A DNA stretch of 62,000 nt. It comes from Cristatella mucedo. Taxonomy: Eukaryota; Bryozoa; Phylactolaemata; Cristatellidae. Within the stretch, counting starts at the first letter, position 1. Every line of letters starts with the position of its first letter. The notes beneath the pieces are model-generated. The model made no database searches and was not told the origin of the DNA. It worked only from the letters and a program-made list of their open reading frames with translations. The stretch spans positions 107,501-169,500 of the forward strand of contig WPIO01000067.1 in the NCBI GenBank assembly GCA_009760855.2. Direction: 5' to 3'. Of the stretch, positions 13,201 to 26,640 are shown in pieces. The position numbers and the translations under genes are program-made.

Positions 13201-14453
13201 GCGGCGGCGGCTCTTAGGCGAGCAAAGCTCGTGCAATGGATTGACTGTATGCGGCGGCGCTCAGGAGGTGACCTCCTGCATAGGCCGCACCGTCCGAGCC
13301 GTCCGTCGTGGAGGCTAAGCTTCGAATTGCCCTCGTGCATGCTCTACGGTATGATTTCTTTTAAGGTTAGACACGCGCGTTCAAGCTCTGAGGTGAAAGA
13401 AAATTGGGATGGCGCAGTGAAGCGATAGCAGCGGCAGTGCGATAGGCAGCAACCAGCGGCTAGATTAGTAGTTACTAGTGGCAGCCAAATGCAGCTCAGC
13501 CTGCCCCATCCCCGTTATTGGTGTCGGTCAATCGCCGCAGCCAATCGCTGAGCAGCCTGCGTCTTTCTGTTACTTCCGGTATACGCATGGACTTCTGTCG
13601 CCCGCAAAAGTAAAGTACAGAAAACTTGCGTACGTGTTGCCACCCACCCACCCCCCCCCCCCGCTTTTTTCATTATAGCAAGTCAATGCATTCGCGACGC
13701 GTGTAATTGCACGAGTATCGCTTCGGCAGGGAAGGGCGAAGCCAGGATTGAGCCTAGAGGGGGCCAAAGAGGGGGCCAAACCTTGACCTCGCACGTGACC
13801 GCCGAACGCAAACGTCGCGTCGCGCGGCTAGCCGCATGACGCAACATTTCGGATAAGGTCACGCGGGACCAGAGCCCCCCGATGCTCCTCCCCATTTGTA
13901 TATCCCAAGCCCACAGGCACGAGCTCCAAATTGCGGCATCTCATCCTAATAAGGCCAATATATTAACCTTCACCCAAGAGAGGCCCCTTGGCGAAGTTAC
14001 ACCGCGTTCGGCGAAAGGTCGAAGCGGCAGCGGGCCTCGATAAAATACGACTCGCCGTTACGGCCCGGTCGGTGCAACGACCAAAACGATCGGGCGAGCG
14101 CAAGCTGACTTTTTCCGCATCTATAAGCCCGGGCGGCCCATCGCGGTCGCTCAGTCCAAAGTGCAATTGCGGCCACGCGCCGTGGCCGGGCAGGCAGCGT
14201 TGTCATTCGCGTTCGCGAAATGTCTCCGCCGCAGCAGTCGAATCGCGGCGCTGCCGCGCCCGCGGCTGCGCCGACTCTGCGCTCGTGGCGACCGGCGCAG
14301 CCCATGTTCGGCGACCCCTGCGAGCGCGTCGTCGCGGCGCGCGGTCGTTCGCGCTCGAATTTAAAGATCTTTGCGTGGCCCGTACGGAAAGACCGCGGGC
14401 GGGCAGAGCGCGGGCGGCGAGCGAACGGCACAGAGTGAAGAAAGGCAAATGTG

Positions 14454-14487
<34 letters not shown>

Positions 14488-14874
14488 GGAGAACGGCATG
14501 CTAAATCTCGCGTGCGCCGCCGCGCGAGCCGTGCCCCGCACGCCGGCGTCCTCGACGCTCCTCCCCGGGCCGTCGCCGCCGGTTACTTATATGTACCGCT
14601 GCCATAAATCGCAACAGCCCATAATCCAACGACAGTGTCATCATCTCAAGATAACCGCAAGCAGGACCTGCAGAGTAAAAGCTTCTGTCTTCTGTCGCCA
14701 ACGGTCTTCAAGCACAAGAGCGTGGAACCGCCGACTCGTTGCCCTTAGAGAACCCGAGAGAGGGCACGAGAAGGAGGCTGGCTGAGGTACAGCATTTCAG
14801 CAACGTCGATAGGAAAGAGCCAAACCGCGATGGCGACCTTGCGCCGCCGCCGCCGTCTTCAAAGATCTCTAGGC

Positions 14875-14938
14875 CGTCTTCAAAGCTCTCACGCTGACCC
14901 GCAAGGCCTTGCGGGTCAGCGTGAGAGCTTTGAAGACG
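14875..14938. repeat. 64-bp perfect palindrome without spacer
   Basis: The left arm is 32 bases, beginning CGTCTTCAAAGCTCTC and ending CCCGCAAGG. It is followed at once by its exact reverse complement (CCTTGCGGG...TTTGAAGACG), with the centre between 14,906 and 14,907. A partial third copy of the arm start (CGTCTTCAAAGATCTCT) lies about 22 bases upstream. Perfect zero-spacer palindromes this long are unstable in cloning, so an assembly fold-back is a real alternative. Confidence 0.9.
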
Positions 14939-15429
14939 AAGCAGCCAACGCTCGCGGTCGCATCCGGCGCGGCTGGCGCGATGACAGAGGCGACGCAGCA
15001 GCAGTCACTCTCGGCGGCGGTCCGCGTTAGCTTTTCCAGACGCTCTCGAAACTCCAATAGATGCCAGCCAATCAGACGCTTTCAGTCGCAAGCCGGCGCC
15101 GTCCGCGTTCTTGCGCCGCTGACTTTTTTCGCGCGCGAACAAACTCTTCAGTGTCGGAGACGCCCGAGGGCTCCGTCTAATCGCTCCAGTACGCGGCCGT
15201 CGAGCTGAGTCGGCGCCCGCCGGCATTCTCCCGCTCGCTCCTTCGGAAGATCGCGCTTTTAACCTCTAGCCCTTTGACCCTAGACGCGTCCTCTCTGCGG
15301 AGGTGGCTTCTGCTGCTTGCAATTGCCGATCGCCTCGCGAACGCACCTCCCTCGCCCGTCGCTTTAACAAGAACACTTGTTCATTATTTACTACGTTCTG
15401 GTCGTCCGTCTCTTGTCAAAACTTGGTAC

Positions 15430-15554
<125 letters not shown>

Positions 15555-15794
15555 CTTGTCTGTCTTTCAAATGGCAACGCAGGTGGTGGCGGAAGTAGTC
15601 GTTGGGTTCGGCATCCGCTCGCTCGCCGGCGTAGTGGGATTGGCACTGCGCAACGTCCGACGACCACGCTGTGGCGGGGCGGGCGCACTTTCTGCGCCCG
15701 TCCCCCCTCACACCCCGCGCGTTTCCGCCAGCAAGTCCGCGTCTGAGCAGGGGCGGACAACTGCTCGGCCCTGCGGCCGACAAAAAGGCTAGCT

Positions 15795-15957
15795 GATTTA
15801 GCAGCGTCGTTTGTATAGCGTCAAGAGAGCCAGCCAGCCAGCCAGCCAGCCTCGGCACCTATCGCCGCCGCTTGCAGTGGGCGATAAAGGATCGTCCGCC
15901 CACTGCAGGACTCGAGCCCACGTGACCGGTGCCGTGAATGGCGAGCACCTTCCCCCC
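15795..15957 (-). mobile_element. Decayed SINE, family A
   Basis: Read on the minus strand it shows the family A body: the GTGGGCTCGAG box B region, CTGCAGTGGGCGA..CC, TTTATCGCC, and the GCTATACAAA-like tail. It is disrupted by a (CCAG)n expansion at 15,830-15,850. It is the only mobile element I recognise in the first 10 kb of the CpG-rich block. Confidence 0.6.
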
Positions 15958-17209
15958 CCAGGCTGAGACCGAGGGTAAGATCTGCCAGCGACGGCAGATC
16001 GAGGGTAGGGCCTAGGTACAAAGAGGCTGAATGGGCGGGGCTGGGACGGCCCAATCAAAATTTCAGTCGCCCAAGCCCTCCTTGGCCAAATATAGCTCGT
16101 TATCCACCCGCCCGCCCGCCCCCTCCCCCCCTCTCTGTAGAGGCCAGATAGCTCGTTCTGAGTGCGGCTGCCACACTTCCACGAGCGAGGCTGGCGGGCT
16201 TAGAGAGTGGGTTCTAATACTTGTCGGGCGGGACGCGTTCGGCGAGAGACGTTCTCTCCGCGAAGGATATATACAATTTCGTTTTCCTAGATGGAAAGGC
16301 TCGGAAAAGGAAAGGCTCGCAGCAAAAAGGCGCGCATTCGACGTCCACGTTCAGGGCTTATCGTTCCATGAGGCTTATCGCTCCATTTTTTTCATCTTTT
16401 TTTTTTATCTTATCGCTTCTCTTTTTTTTGTTAGGGAGAAATGCAATTTTTAAAGCTGCCAAGAAGGTGATTGCGCGGACAGGTCTTTGGGCACGCAGCT
16501 CCTTCAAGGCTCTTCTTTGCATGCGATGATGCGAACTTCTTTTTGGTCCGTCGAAAATGGCTTCCACGCGGCGGCGCGCCATCGGCTCAGAGCTACAGGC
16601 GTATCCGTTTTTTGAAAGGGCTAAACTAGCCAATACAGTCGCAACAAACATTAGAGTTAAAATGGCAAATTCTTAGGGAGGCTACAGAAATTCAGCGAGC
16701 AGCTCGTTCCGCGCCACGAGGTAAGATTTTAGCCCGCCCTCCGTACCAGAAGTTGTGCGCGTGCCCTGGCTGCAGGCGTTACAGCCGCCGCCGTGGCAAC
16801 GAGCAGCATCGGGGCGCAGGCGCAGTGCCGTTCCTCGCTCGCCAGCCGCTCTCTCCGTCTTGTCGCAGCGCTGCGTACCGCGGCAGGTCAATGCCATTTG
16901 GACGTCTCGCAATTGGACAACCGACCGATGCGGGGAGGGGAAGAGTTGCTTTGGAGAGAGCTCGATGCACAGTGAGGAATCGGGGACTTGCTCAACTCTC
17001 TGTTGCGCAACGGCGGTCCGGGTCTTTGAGCTTTCCTCGAGAGCTTGTCTCTTATCTCTTATCGCAGCCGCCCACTGCCACCATTGTACGCCTATCCCGG
17101 CAATGCGGCGAGCGAAGCCAACCTCGCTGCTGCCATGTTTACTCAGCTAAACGCGTGAGCGCTCACGCGATCGTTCGGCACACGTGGGCGAGAACGCAAC
17201 GCTGCGTTG

Positions 17210-17212
<3 letters not shown>

Positions 17213-17244
<32 letters not shown>
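17213..17244. repeat. (CT)n microsatellite
   Basis: About 15 CT units within the CpG-rich block. Confidence 0.9.
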
Positions 17245-17247
<3 letters not shown>

Positions 17248-18714
17248 ATGGCGATTCGTGCGAGCCTCAGAGCGACGCCAGACAGCTGGCGGGTACGCGG
17301 CATTTGCTGGACTTGCTGCTTTTCGAACAGTGTCCATTGCGAATAGCTGGCTGGCTGGCTGTCTGTATGCAAAGTGACGCTGCACTAGCTGGCGTTTTAG
17401 CTCAGCGCAAGCTGCTTGCATTTCCTCGCCTAGATCGGTGGGTTTGATTGCTGCTGCAGCGCGAAGTCTCTTAACCTCCCGCCGCAAGCGGCGCGAAAGC
17501 CGAAAACGGCGCGATAGCCGCAAACGCTCTTTCACCCCAAGGCGACTACGGCTTTCGGATCGGCCGACGACGACCTGCTCTCTCGCTCCTTTCTGCTTTA
17601 CGCGCGGCCGACGACGGTGACGAAGGCGGGCGGATGTCGTCTGCGGTTATCGGTATGCGGTCCGACGCAACACATTCCGCCATTCATCGGAATAGCATCC
17701 GCGATGAGGCGCCTGCCAAGCCACTCACGTGACAGGGTGAAATTTTGACTCTGCCAAGCGGCGGGTGCGACGCTCTCCGAAGCAGCGGACCCGCTATCAG
17801 CAAGGCCACGAAAAGCGGCGAGCCGCGTGCGGGCGCCGCAAGCGATACGCCGAATGACGTCATCGTATGGGGGAGGCTAGCATCGCGCGCCCGTCCCGAC
17901 TGTCCGTAGGCCGCCGTCGCGAAAGCGAGGCCTGACGAGGCCGAGGCCGATTTCAAGCTAACCACTCCGAAGAATCGGGAATCTCAGCGGGCGGCGGCGG
18001 CAGCGGCGGCGGCGGCAGGGGGGGGGAGGCGCGGGTCACTGGGCTGCGAGCTCGTGGCACCAAGACGGAATGGCCGAAAAGAATGGGCACAAACAAGTTA
18101 GAAATGCGATCCGAAGTTTGAACGATTGACTTTTTTGACCGGAACGCGGCTAAGCAAATTATTCTGTACTACGCGCGCTGGCGTCGGAAGCAGTACGTCG
18201 TACTCGCTCGCAGAAAGATGTCGCGCTCCGGCGGCCGCGAGCGGCGGCCGTGGGCAGAGGCCGTGCGCTGCTCGACTTGCGCCGCGGTGCCGAGCGGCGG
18301 CGGCGGCGGCGGCTGCTGCGAGATTCTCGCTTTCGAGCCTCGACAGCCGGAAATGCAAGCGACGAGGTGCGCGTGCTCACGCGCGCGCCTCGTCTTTCTT
18401 CCTTCTCCTGCGCCGCGACCGGAAGCGCTATCGTGGGACCGGAAGTGTGGTGGCGACGAAGTCCCTGGGAACGGGGGGGGGGGGAGGGCCGCGTTTACCC
18501 GAGGCTCACACCAGATCGCTTCGAAGGGTCTCGACGCGCGCCCACGACTTCCCAAGTGATGGCTCCCTCTGGTAATGCCCAGGTCTGGCCCGTCCTTGAC
18601 GTAATCCCGTGTACGCACCGGAGTGACTATTCGCGTGGCTTGATTTTGCTAGAAGACTCATTCATCTACAAATGCGGCGGACAACTTCAAAGTAGAGCTT
18701 TGCTCGTCCACACA

Positions 18715-18722
18715 TATAAAAG
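18715..18722 (+). promoter_or_regulatory. TATA box-like TATAAAAG
   Basis: A full TATAAAAG match near the right part of the CpG-rich block. No gene was recognised downstream before the LINE at 18.86 kb, so function is unproven. Confidence 0.2.
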
Positions 18723-18864
18723 TGCGCCCAAGTGACCTTTACTTGTACAATACTGGAGTGCTTGGTGAAAAAACGTACTGGTGTAAGTAATTCATATATG
18801 TGTTTACATGTAGATATATATGCGGTGCATATGAGTATTTAAATTAAGTGAGAAAGAGATTGCC

Positions 18865-19590
18865 TCGTCACACCAATTCTCGCTGACCTGCACTGGCTAC
18901 CAGTCAAGCAACGCATCGACTTCAAGGTTCTGTCACTCCCTTTTAGGTCTCATCTTTCTTTGGCTCCAGCCTACCTATCGGATCTACACCCTCACCAGGC
19001 TAAGTGTCGTACCACTCACTTTTTGGAATCTAATCGTTTACCTATACGAACCGTACGAACCTCTAATCCTTTGGAAACCATGCCTGTACTTAGTATGCTC
19101 CCAAAGTCTCGAACTCACTTCCGGTTTGCGTCACAACATCCCCTGCCTTATAAATAAATAAATGCAATTCATTTATATAGCGCCCCAAGAGAACTTAATC
19201 TTTATTCAGGCGCTTCACATATGCCTCGGGGCTCGAGCCCACGACCTCAGCCAGACCTTGGTCAGGGCGAGCACCTATCCGCTGGACCAACCAGCTCGGC
19301 TACTTGCCTACTTGCCTCAAGACTTGTCCACTTTTAAAAGAAACTAAAAACGCATCTATATATGACATCATTTAGTGGGTCCCTCTGATTCATCCTTTAC
19401 GTGCTTATGCGTGCTGACACCGTGCATGCTGCCCTAACCATACTTGCATGCTGACCCTGTGCATGTCACCCCTAAACATATTATGATTGTTGTGATCGAG
19501 CATACTACGACTAACCATTCGATCGTGCTTCCTTTGCAGTAAAGGTAAAACACCTAGGAAGAGATAGAGTTCACTGGGAGTACTATGTCA
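18865..19590 (+). mobile_element. LINE 3' portion with a SINE inside
   Basis: Carries the C-terminal ORF2 block (DLHWLPVKQRIDFKV-type text, then APAYLSDL) and the 3' UTR, ending at the CTTTGCAGTAAAGGTAAAACACCTAGG stem block. It is interrupted at about 19,158-19,306 by a family B SINE; the LINE resumes with CTTGTCCACTTTTAAAAG. Stops and frameshifts make it inactive. Confidence 0.85.
19158..19306 (-). mobile_element. SINE family B, nested in a LINE
   Basis: On the minus strand: a tRNA-like head with a GGTCCAGCGG-like box A and a GGCTCGAGCCCC box B, then CATATGTGAAGCGCCTGAATA and a tail ending in GGCGCTATATAAATGAATT. A TAAATAAATAAATG stretch precedes it on the plus strand. It is very similar to the copy at 34,451. 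Confidence 0.85.
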
Positions 19591-19652
19591 AACTGATTTT
19601 CATTCTTATTAGACATAAAGAGAGAAGAGTGGGCATGGCGGAAAGAAGCGAA

Positions 19653-19778
<126 letters not shown>

Positions 19779-19990
19779 AGGGGCTTGGAGGGAGAAATGG
19801 AAAAAGAGTTAGGCCAAAAGTAATAAATCTGTGTACAATAATTGCCCATATTACCGTACGGCGGCCGTGGTGTACATGCTCACCTGTTCGCTGGCGGCTT
19901 ATACCTCGAATTGTGCCAGTTGAATCTCGCCGCGAGATCTTAACGCTGCCGCATGAGTACATTACAGAAATTTACAGAGATGAGAGTAAG

Positions 19991-19992
<2 letters not shown>

Positions 19993-20051
<59 letters not shown>

Positions 20052-20211
20052 CGGAGAAAATAGAAAAATAGAGAGACGGAGAAAAAGAGAAAGCAAGGAA
20101 GGGAGAGCAGAGCTATTGAGAGAGGGAGGGAGAGGAAGGGATATGAATAGTGATAAATATGATTGGATATTCAGCGTGAAGGGAAGAGGAGGAGAGCAAG
20201 CGAGGCGAGCG

Positions 20212-20264
<53 letters not shown>

Positions 20265-20265
20265 C
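19993..20265. repeat. Two (GA)n tracts with purine-rich link
   Basis: GA tracts at 19,995-20,047 and 20,211-20,262 joined by imperfect purine-rich sequence. Confidence 0.92.
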
Positions 20266-22114
20266 AGGGATTGGAAGAGAGGGAGATAAGTATATTGTGA
20301 CAGTCGAGTGGACATGGAAAAAGGAGCGGAAAAAAGGATTAACAGACTGCAAAAGGTACAAGGCGGAACGCTTGGGAGACGGAGGTACAGACAGAGGGAG
20401 GTAAGAAAATAAGGGGAGGAAGGGAGAGTAGGGGGAGAGTGCACGCAAAGCAGTGCCTGCGCCTGGCGATGCGCTCGTCTTGACCCACACGATTGCAGCG
20501 CGTGGCCGCCCGGAGCGCGTTGCAGGAGGTGCGCACGCCGACGAATCCTTCACCTGAAGAACAATCGATAGTGCACTAGAAAGGCTAGGGCATCAAAGAA
20601 AGCCGCCCGGCGGCGGCGCTCCGAGCGAAAAGCGAACTCGCACGAGTCGCGCGGCGCGCAGGGCTGCTGCACGTCGCGCCCCTACATTTTCGGGGACGAG
20701 CACTCGCTCTTGATGGGAAACGGATTGCGCATCCCTTCCGCAAAGAGGTCTCAACTGGCCACTTCATCACTCCCCCGCAGGGCTGCTGTCGCCGCACCGA
20801 GTAGCCTCGGCTGCGTCGAGTTACCTCAACGAAAATCGTCAAAGGTCGGAGGCTCTGTCTGAGCCGAGCCGCCGTCTAAAAAGAAGCAAAGCCTCGGGGC
20901 GGCGCAGCGAAGCGAGCTGGGGCGCGCGGCTGCTCCGCACGACGGCTGCGACGAAACTCGCCGAGCAGCGCTCGCTTTCCGGCGCACAAAGCGACGGCGC
21001 CTCCGAGCGCGAATCCGCTCGCTGTCGCTCAGCCGACCCGACTCTCTCCGGGGAGCGTGCAGTCGGCTCTGCTGACGGCCGGCTGCTGCGACCGACCGGC
21101 CGCGGCCCGATCGCCGCAACCGAACGAGGGACCCTCGCGCGTACAGTGCGCGCGAGGCCCGCTACGCAGGAAGCAGCCGCTGCAGTACCGGAAGTACTCT
21201 GCGGCGTACCGCGTTGCTAGCTTGTTGGTGTTCCAGTGGCCCGCCTTGGGAAAACCGGACATAGCGGGAATGTAACGGCGTCTCGGCGCTGATAAGTAAG
21301 TTTGCGCATCGAATTGGCTCAGCGTGCAGCTCGTAATCGCGCCGCTGTTTCGCGCCGAATCTCCCGAGATTACAAGGCAGGTGACGAGCTTCTTGGAATC
21401 GGCTCGCTGTTGTCAAATCTTTCGCTGTGGCCAGACTCCTCCCTCATCGGTCCGACGTGCAGCCCTAGAGACCTGCTCGGCCGCTGCGAACGAACGCGCC
21501 GTCCCGCAGCGCTTATCAATAGAGACGTCACCGTCGCCGCTCCACCGCCGCGTGGTCGCGCGCACAGGCGCCGCAAGGACTGCCGGGCGCGGCGGCGGTG
21601 CAGGGGCTGGCGGGGGTCTGGCGAAGCCGCGAAGCTTCAGCCGCTGCACTTGCGCCGCCAGCGTCGTTTCCGTATCTAGCGCGGCCCCGTCGTCGATGGC
21701 GGGAGGACGACGCATCCGAGCGGCCGCGCCTAAATCCGCCGCCGCTCGTCGAGAGTCGGCGCGTTCGCGCGTGCTCTTTCTCGGTTCGTAAGGGACCGCT
21801 CGCGTCCTGTAGAGCCCGGTTGATTATTAGCTCCCCCCCTGCTCGAGCGAGACCGACTATCCGTCGTCGCGGTAAGCCGATCTCCTAGAGGCCGTATATT
21901 ATGCTGCAGTGACGTCAGGATGCTGCCGCTCTACGTCGAAGGCGGCAGCAGCAGCTAGCTGCATAGACGGTTAGCACGACGAACCAAGAGGGCAGAATCC
22001 AGGTTGGCTGGCGAGGGTGGGACGATGAGAGTGGTAGCGTTTACGGCTATCTTCACAGTCGATCCTGTGATAGACTCTCGTCGGATTAAATCCACGGTAA
22101 GCCTTTAGTGTACC

Positions 22115-22262
22115 GGCTAGGGCCAGTGATGAAGGTGTTCGCCCTGACCGAGGTCAAGGTAAATGCATTTGACGGCCGAGATCGTGAGTTCGAGCCCCGT
22201 GGCATATGTGAAGCGCCTGAATAGAGATTGAGTTATCTCATTGTGCTATAGACATGAATTAA
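22115..22262 (+). mobile_element. SINE family B
   Basis: Plus-oriented copy: GGTGTTCGCCCTGACC, a GAGTTCGAGCCCC box B, then GGCATATGTGAAGCGCCTGAATAGAGATTGAG and a decayed GTGCTATAGACATGAATT tail. It marks the right border of the CpG-rich block. Confidence 0.8.
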
Positions 22263-22512
22263 TTTTATTTAAATTTATGTTCATGGTGACAGTCACCCAT
22301 AGAGGCACAGCATGTAGGTTATGTTTCGACCTCCGAAAAACCGAATTCACCAATAATCCATTGTAGTTTAGTGTTCCACTAAGCCGATTACTGTAGCAAG
22401 CAGCTTTTCAACTGATATGCAGGCACAGGTAGGCCGTTGGTGGAAAGATTTCGTCGTTGGGAGGATGCAAAAAACATACATAAGGATGAAAAAGAGAGAG
22501 GTAAAGAGAGAT

Positions 22513-22741
<229 letters not shown>

Positions 22742-23041
22742 TAAAGAGACAAGAGAAGCTGCTAGCAAGTGAGTCATACAAGAACATACTGGGCACTGTG
22801 TGAAGCCACTGGCCCCGTGAAATTCAGGTGCCACCCTTGGTCGACCTGCTGGCAGCAGGGAGAAGCAAGACATTCAGTCTGTGCTGCAGGCTGCAATCGA
22901 GCGAGCCATGAGCAGCCTGGGTCGGAGCAGTGACCCCTTGGGCGTACTGGACGACCCTGAGCTGGCCGCTGTGTAGCTTGTGGTGCTGTCGCCGGTACCC
23001 ACCGGACTAACCGGACTATTGGCACCACTCACCACCCCCTA

Positions 23042-23053
23042 CCCCCCCCCCCC
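23042..23053. repeat. Poly-C run
   Basis: Ten or more consecutive C (G on the other strand), one of many such runs in the window. Confidence 0.85.
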
Positions 23054-23259
23054 GTTCGATGGGGGGCAGTGTGTTGGCTCTCATGTACTGCTTGCCGATT
23101 GGCAGGTTGAGACCTTGAGCGGCAGCTGCCGCGGCAGCTGCATGTCTGTCCACAATGCAGCAGCAGCAGTGGCAGCGGTGGCAGTGCTGGTTCCTGTCAA
23201 GCCCGAGACCAGTTTATGCTAGCTGGCAGTGGCTGTGAAGGAGAGTGCTCAGGGATCGG

Positions 23260-23455
23260 TGAGCCGTGATGGCACACTAGGCAAGGCGGTTGCTTTCACG
23301 ACCTCGGTCCCGACGTCGTGGGTTCGATTCCTGCAGTGGGCGATTCTTTATCGCCACTGCAAGTGGTCGTGATAGCCACAAAGGCTCTTCTGTCGCTATA
23401 CAAAAAGAGGCCGTGTAATCAGCTAGGATTTATTTTTTTTCTTTATTTATCAGGG
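23260..23455 (+). mobile_element. SINE family A
   Basis: A tRNA-derived head with box A (TGGCACACTAGGCAAGGC) and box B (GGGTTCGATTCC), a CTGCAGTGGGCGATTC / TTTATCGCCACTGCA stem, then CTCTTCTGTCGCTATACAAAAAG and AATCAGCTAGGATTTATTT. It agrees closely with the copy at 25,837. Confidence 0.88.
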
Positions 23456-25836
23456 AACCAGTTTGGGAGACAGCATTGAGCTGCTCTTCTGCTGTTGCTC
23501 CTCTTCTCTACCACCCGCCCACCGGGCCCTCCCCCTCCCCCTCCCCCTCCCACGTTGGTGCCGATATGTTTCCTACGAAGCTGCCCCTCTGAGAAATGAG
23601 CTGGGGCTTTTTCTATTTCTTATGGCCGTTGGCCGTTCAATGGGTTTCCAATGTACTTTGGAGGAGAGCTGGAAGCACTGGAATAGTCTATTTTTGTCGT
23701 GAAACTGTTGCATCTTTGACCTGGGTGCCCGATCTGACCCCCCCCATTGTTTGCTGCCGGCTGCTACTAGTCGGCCGTGACCTGTCTGGACATGTCGGCA
23801 TGCCAGGCTCCAGTCGTACTGGCTCAGCCGGCACTGCTACTGCAGTGCTGCCATAGCAAGCAACCGGCCGACCGCCTGACTGACGCTGATGCTTTGCTCT
23901 CAAGGCTGCTCAAAGGACTGCCAGCAGCCGCTGCTGCTGCTGCCTAGCCCGACTGCTGGCCCGGCTAAGAAAACGCTCTTCATCTGCCGTCGAGGCAGCG
24001 CGTCTATTCGGTTAGTAGCTGCCGGCTGGGCGTGATCGGACCGAGTCCGTTTGCACGTCGGCAGCAGCAGCAGTGCTGTATCGCCGCCGGCGGCAATGTG
24101 CCTGGCCTGATCGGTGCAGCAGTAGCCGGCAGCCGGCTGTTACCGAACCGGCTGCTGCTGTCTCGGCTGGTCCCGGCTCTCTGCCACATTGTTAAGGTCG
24201 GCATTTGGAAGGGACCCATACAACTATCCCCGGCTGCTTCAGCTGCGGTAGCTAGGGAGCCTGTTGCTCCACGGTGTCAACGTGGCAATCGGTAGGAGAC
24301 TGGCAACGCCTGGGACTGCTGCCAAGGGCGCTCCGGCAAATTGACGTCATCGGACCGAAGTCAGTGCAACGCCTCCTTCCAGCAGCTGGTGAAGCAGGGC
24401 CTCGAGAGTTACCCCCTCTTGCTACCTCTAGGTCGGCCAGCCGATGCCCTGCAACCAGAAGCCCAGCAGCAAACAAATTCTGGTTAGCGCAGGCAGACGG
24501 GCTAGTACAGCATGCCAGCAACAAGTCATCCAGCTTCTTCTTGATCAGTCCTCTATTCTGATTTATCCGGCCGAGCCTTGCCACGTGATTTCAGGATGTA
24601 AGGCCGTGTGCCAATGTTTTCACCAAATAATCCATTTACAGGCATGCCTCATTGAGCTGCTGGCCAGATGAGTCAAGATCTGCAGATCAACTCGGTGACT
24701 CACTTGTTGTGATAGCTCAAGAATGTCAGCAGGCCCTCAGATTTGCGTTGAGCCCCTTTGCCGTGTGATTTCGATGGAGAGAGGTGGGGAGGGGGTGAGC
24801 AGGTGCTTGGAGCTGGCAGTTGGCAGGCCACCCAGGTGCTTAGGCAATGGGAAAGGCTGCCTTCTCCGGCTCCACCCCACACCCAGCCTCAGTCTCAGGC
24901 GAAGGGGCGTGCCGGTTGCGTTGGTTACCGCCCGACACACCCACTCAGGCACACCACCGATTGCCTAACCTGGCCGGAGATGAAGCTGTGTTCCCCTCCC
25001 TGGCCTAATCCTGAGCCTACGTGCTCGGAAGTAGCTTGTCAGAATTCTGCGCTCGCGGAGTCACAGCACCGTGTATACATGGCTGCCGGCACGGTTCAGC
25101 CACATTTCATCGTGGCACTGCCAAGGCCGGCCTGACCGTGGGTGTGCAACCTTCCCCTCGATTAAAGCCCACCGTCATCGCTTCGGGCTACTGGGGGGGG
25201 GGGGGACACCGTGGGCAAGGTTTGCTCTCACCGGTCGATTCCGGTCGACCATTCAGACCCTCATCATGTGATCTGCAGAGCTGCAGGCTGCTTGGCTGAT
25301 CTGACCAAATCCAGGCTGTGCTCTGGCCCGGGTGCCAGGCTGGTCGTCCTAGTCTATAAGAGGATGATGTGACAGGCTGAGCTCCAGCTGACCGACCGAC
25401 TGACCAGCCGCTGACCCGTCCCCCTGCCCCGAGCAGCCCGAGATGAAGCCTCCCATCTCATTGAGCAGAGGCCAGAGGTCAGATCTGCAGCCGATTAGGC
25501 AAGCAGTATTGGGTTGCTGACTGAGGAGCAGCTAGAGGGGGGGGGGGGTCTTTGGCAGGCTACAAGTAGCTAATCGAGCTTAGAGTCGACGGGTGTGAGC
25601 ATGACCATCTGCATAGGGTTAGACTTGGTCGTCGTCAGCTTACCCGGCATGTCTGTCTGTACCTCCCTCCCCATCTCGTGGGCTGTTTGGCTGTCGCCTG
25701 TTTATCAGTGCCAGGCAATGCCGGGACAGAAGAAGGGGCAGTATATCCACGTGAGAGTGAACATCCTTTAAGGTAGGATAGCAGTTATTATTCAGATGGA
25801 GATCGTCCGAAGATAGCCTAGCAGTGAAAAGGTAGC
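23456..25836. other. Unassigned sequence
   Basis: No family member or exon was recognised. Short (CCCCTC)n at about 23,530-23,550 and poly-G runs near 25,193 and 25,541 occur. A CTATAAGAGG word near 25,354 has no gene context. Confidence 0.5.
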
Positions 25837-26015
25837 CAGCCGTGATGGCACACTAGGTAAGGCGGTTGCTTTCACGACCTCGGTCCCGATGTCGTGGGTT
25901 CGATTCCTGCAGTGGGCGATTCTTTATCGCCACTGCAAGCGGTGGTGATAGCCGTAAAGACTCTTCTGTCGCTATACAAAAAGTGGCTGTTTAATCAGCT
26001 AGGATTTCTTTCTAC
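25837..26015 (+). mobile_element. SINE family A
   Basis: Same order as the 23,260 copy: CCGTGATGGCACACTAGGTA box A, GGGTTCGATTCC box B, the GCAGTGGGCGATTC stem, CTCTTCTGTCGCTATACAAAAAG tail, then AATCAGCTAGGATTTCTTTCT. Confidence 0.88.
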
Positions 26016-26454
26016 ATGCCACTGAGGTTGTAAGTTAATGTGCACTTTCCACATGCATGGAGTGAATGTCGTGCAAGTTAACTGCCTGCACTTTTCCCGA
26101 ACATGTGAAGGTTTGCAGCAGGCATGCGTCTGTCCGAGTTTCGAGTAATTATTGTCGCGGCACACAGCAAAGGTCGTCTTATTCAGACGAACGAGGTGGT
26201 GACACAATGAGCGACGACAATGACACAATGACAATGACACAATGAGCGACGAGGATCCGACCGAGCTCGCGACGGCTCGAGACAGCTCTCGTGCTGCTCG
26301 CCCGAGTTTCAGTCAAATCCACGATCGGATCGTTGCGATCTATCTCGTCGCGACGTGTCCAGCGTTGCCATCGCAAGCGGTCTTGCTTTCCTCCTCGGTC
26401 CAAGCATGCTTCCGGGCAAGCCGACAGTGCACCATGGGCGGTACATATGTTATA

Positions 26455-26640
26455 TATTGAAATGTAATGTACCGTAATGTGTCTCCGAAAAGACCACGTG
26501 AGTGTTACGCAGGAGAATTTCGTTTAGCGAACTCCAAGGCTACGCGGCTTTCGGTACACATTCGGCAGGCAACAGACTTCGTCTCGTGCAACGAAGAGAA
26601 AGTGAGAAGCCTAGCTTGAATCGGGAGAGCAGTTTACACA
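26455..26640 (-). mobile_element. Second-family LINE 3' tail
   Basis: The reverse complement shares the block TTTCTCTTCGTTGC...GACGAAGTCTGTTG...ATGTGTACCGAAAG with the 3' end of the LINE at 61.8-61.95 kb and with the copy at 41,645. (ATGT)-like repeats at its outer edge fit a tail. Confidence 0.65.
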
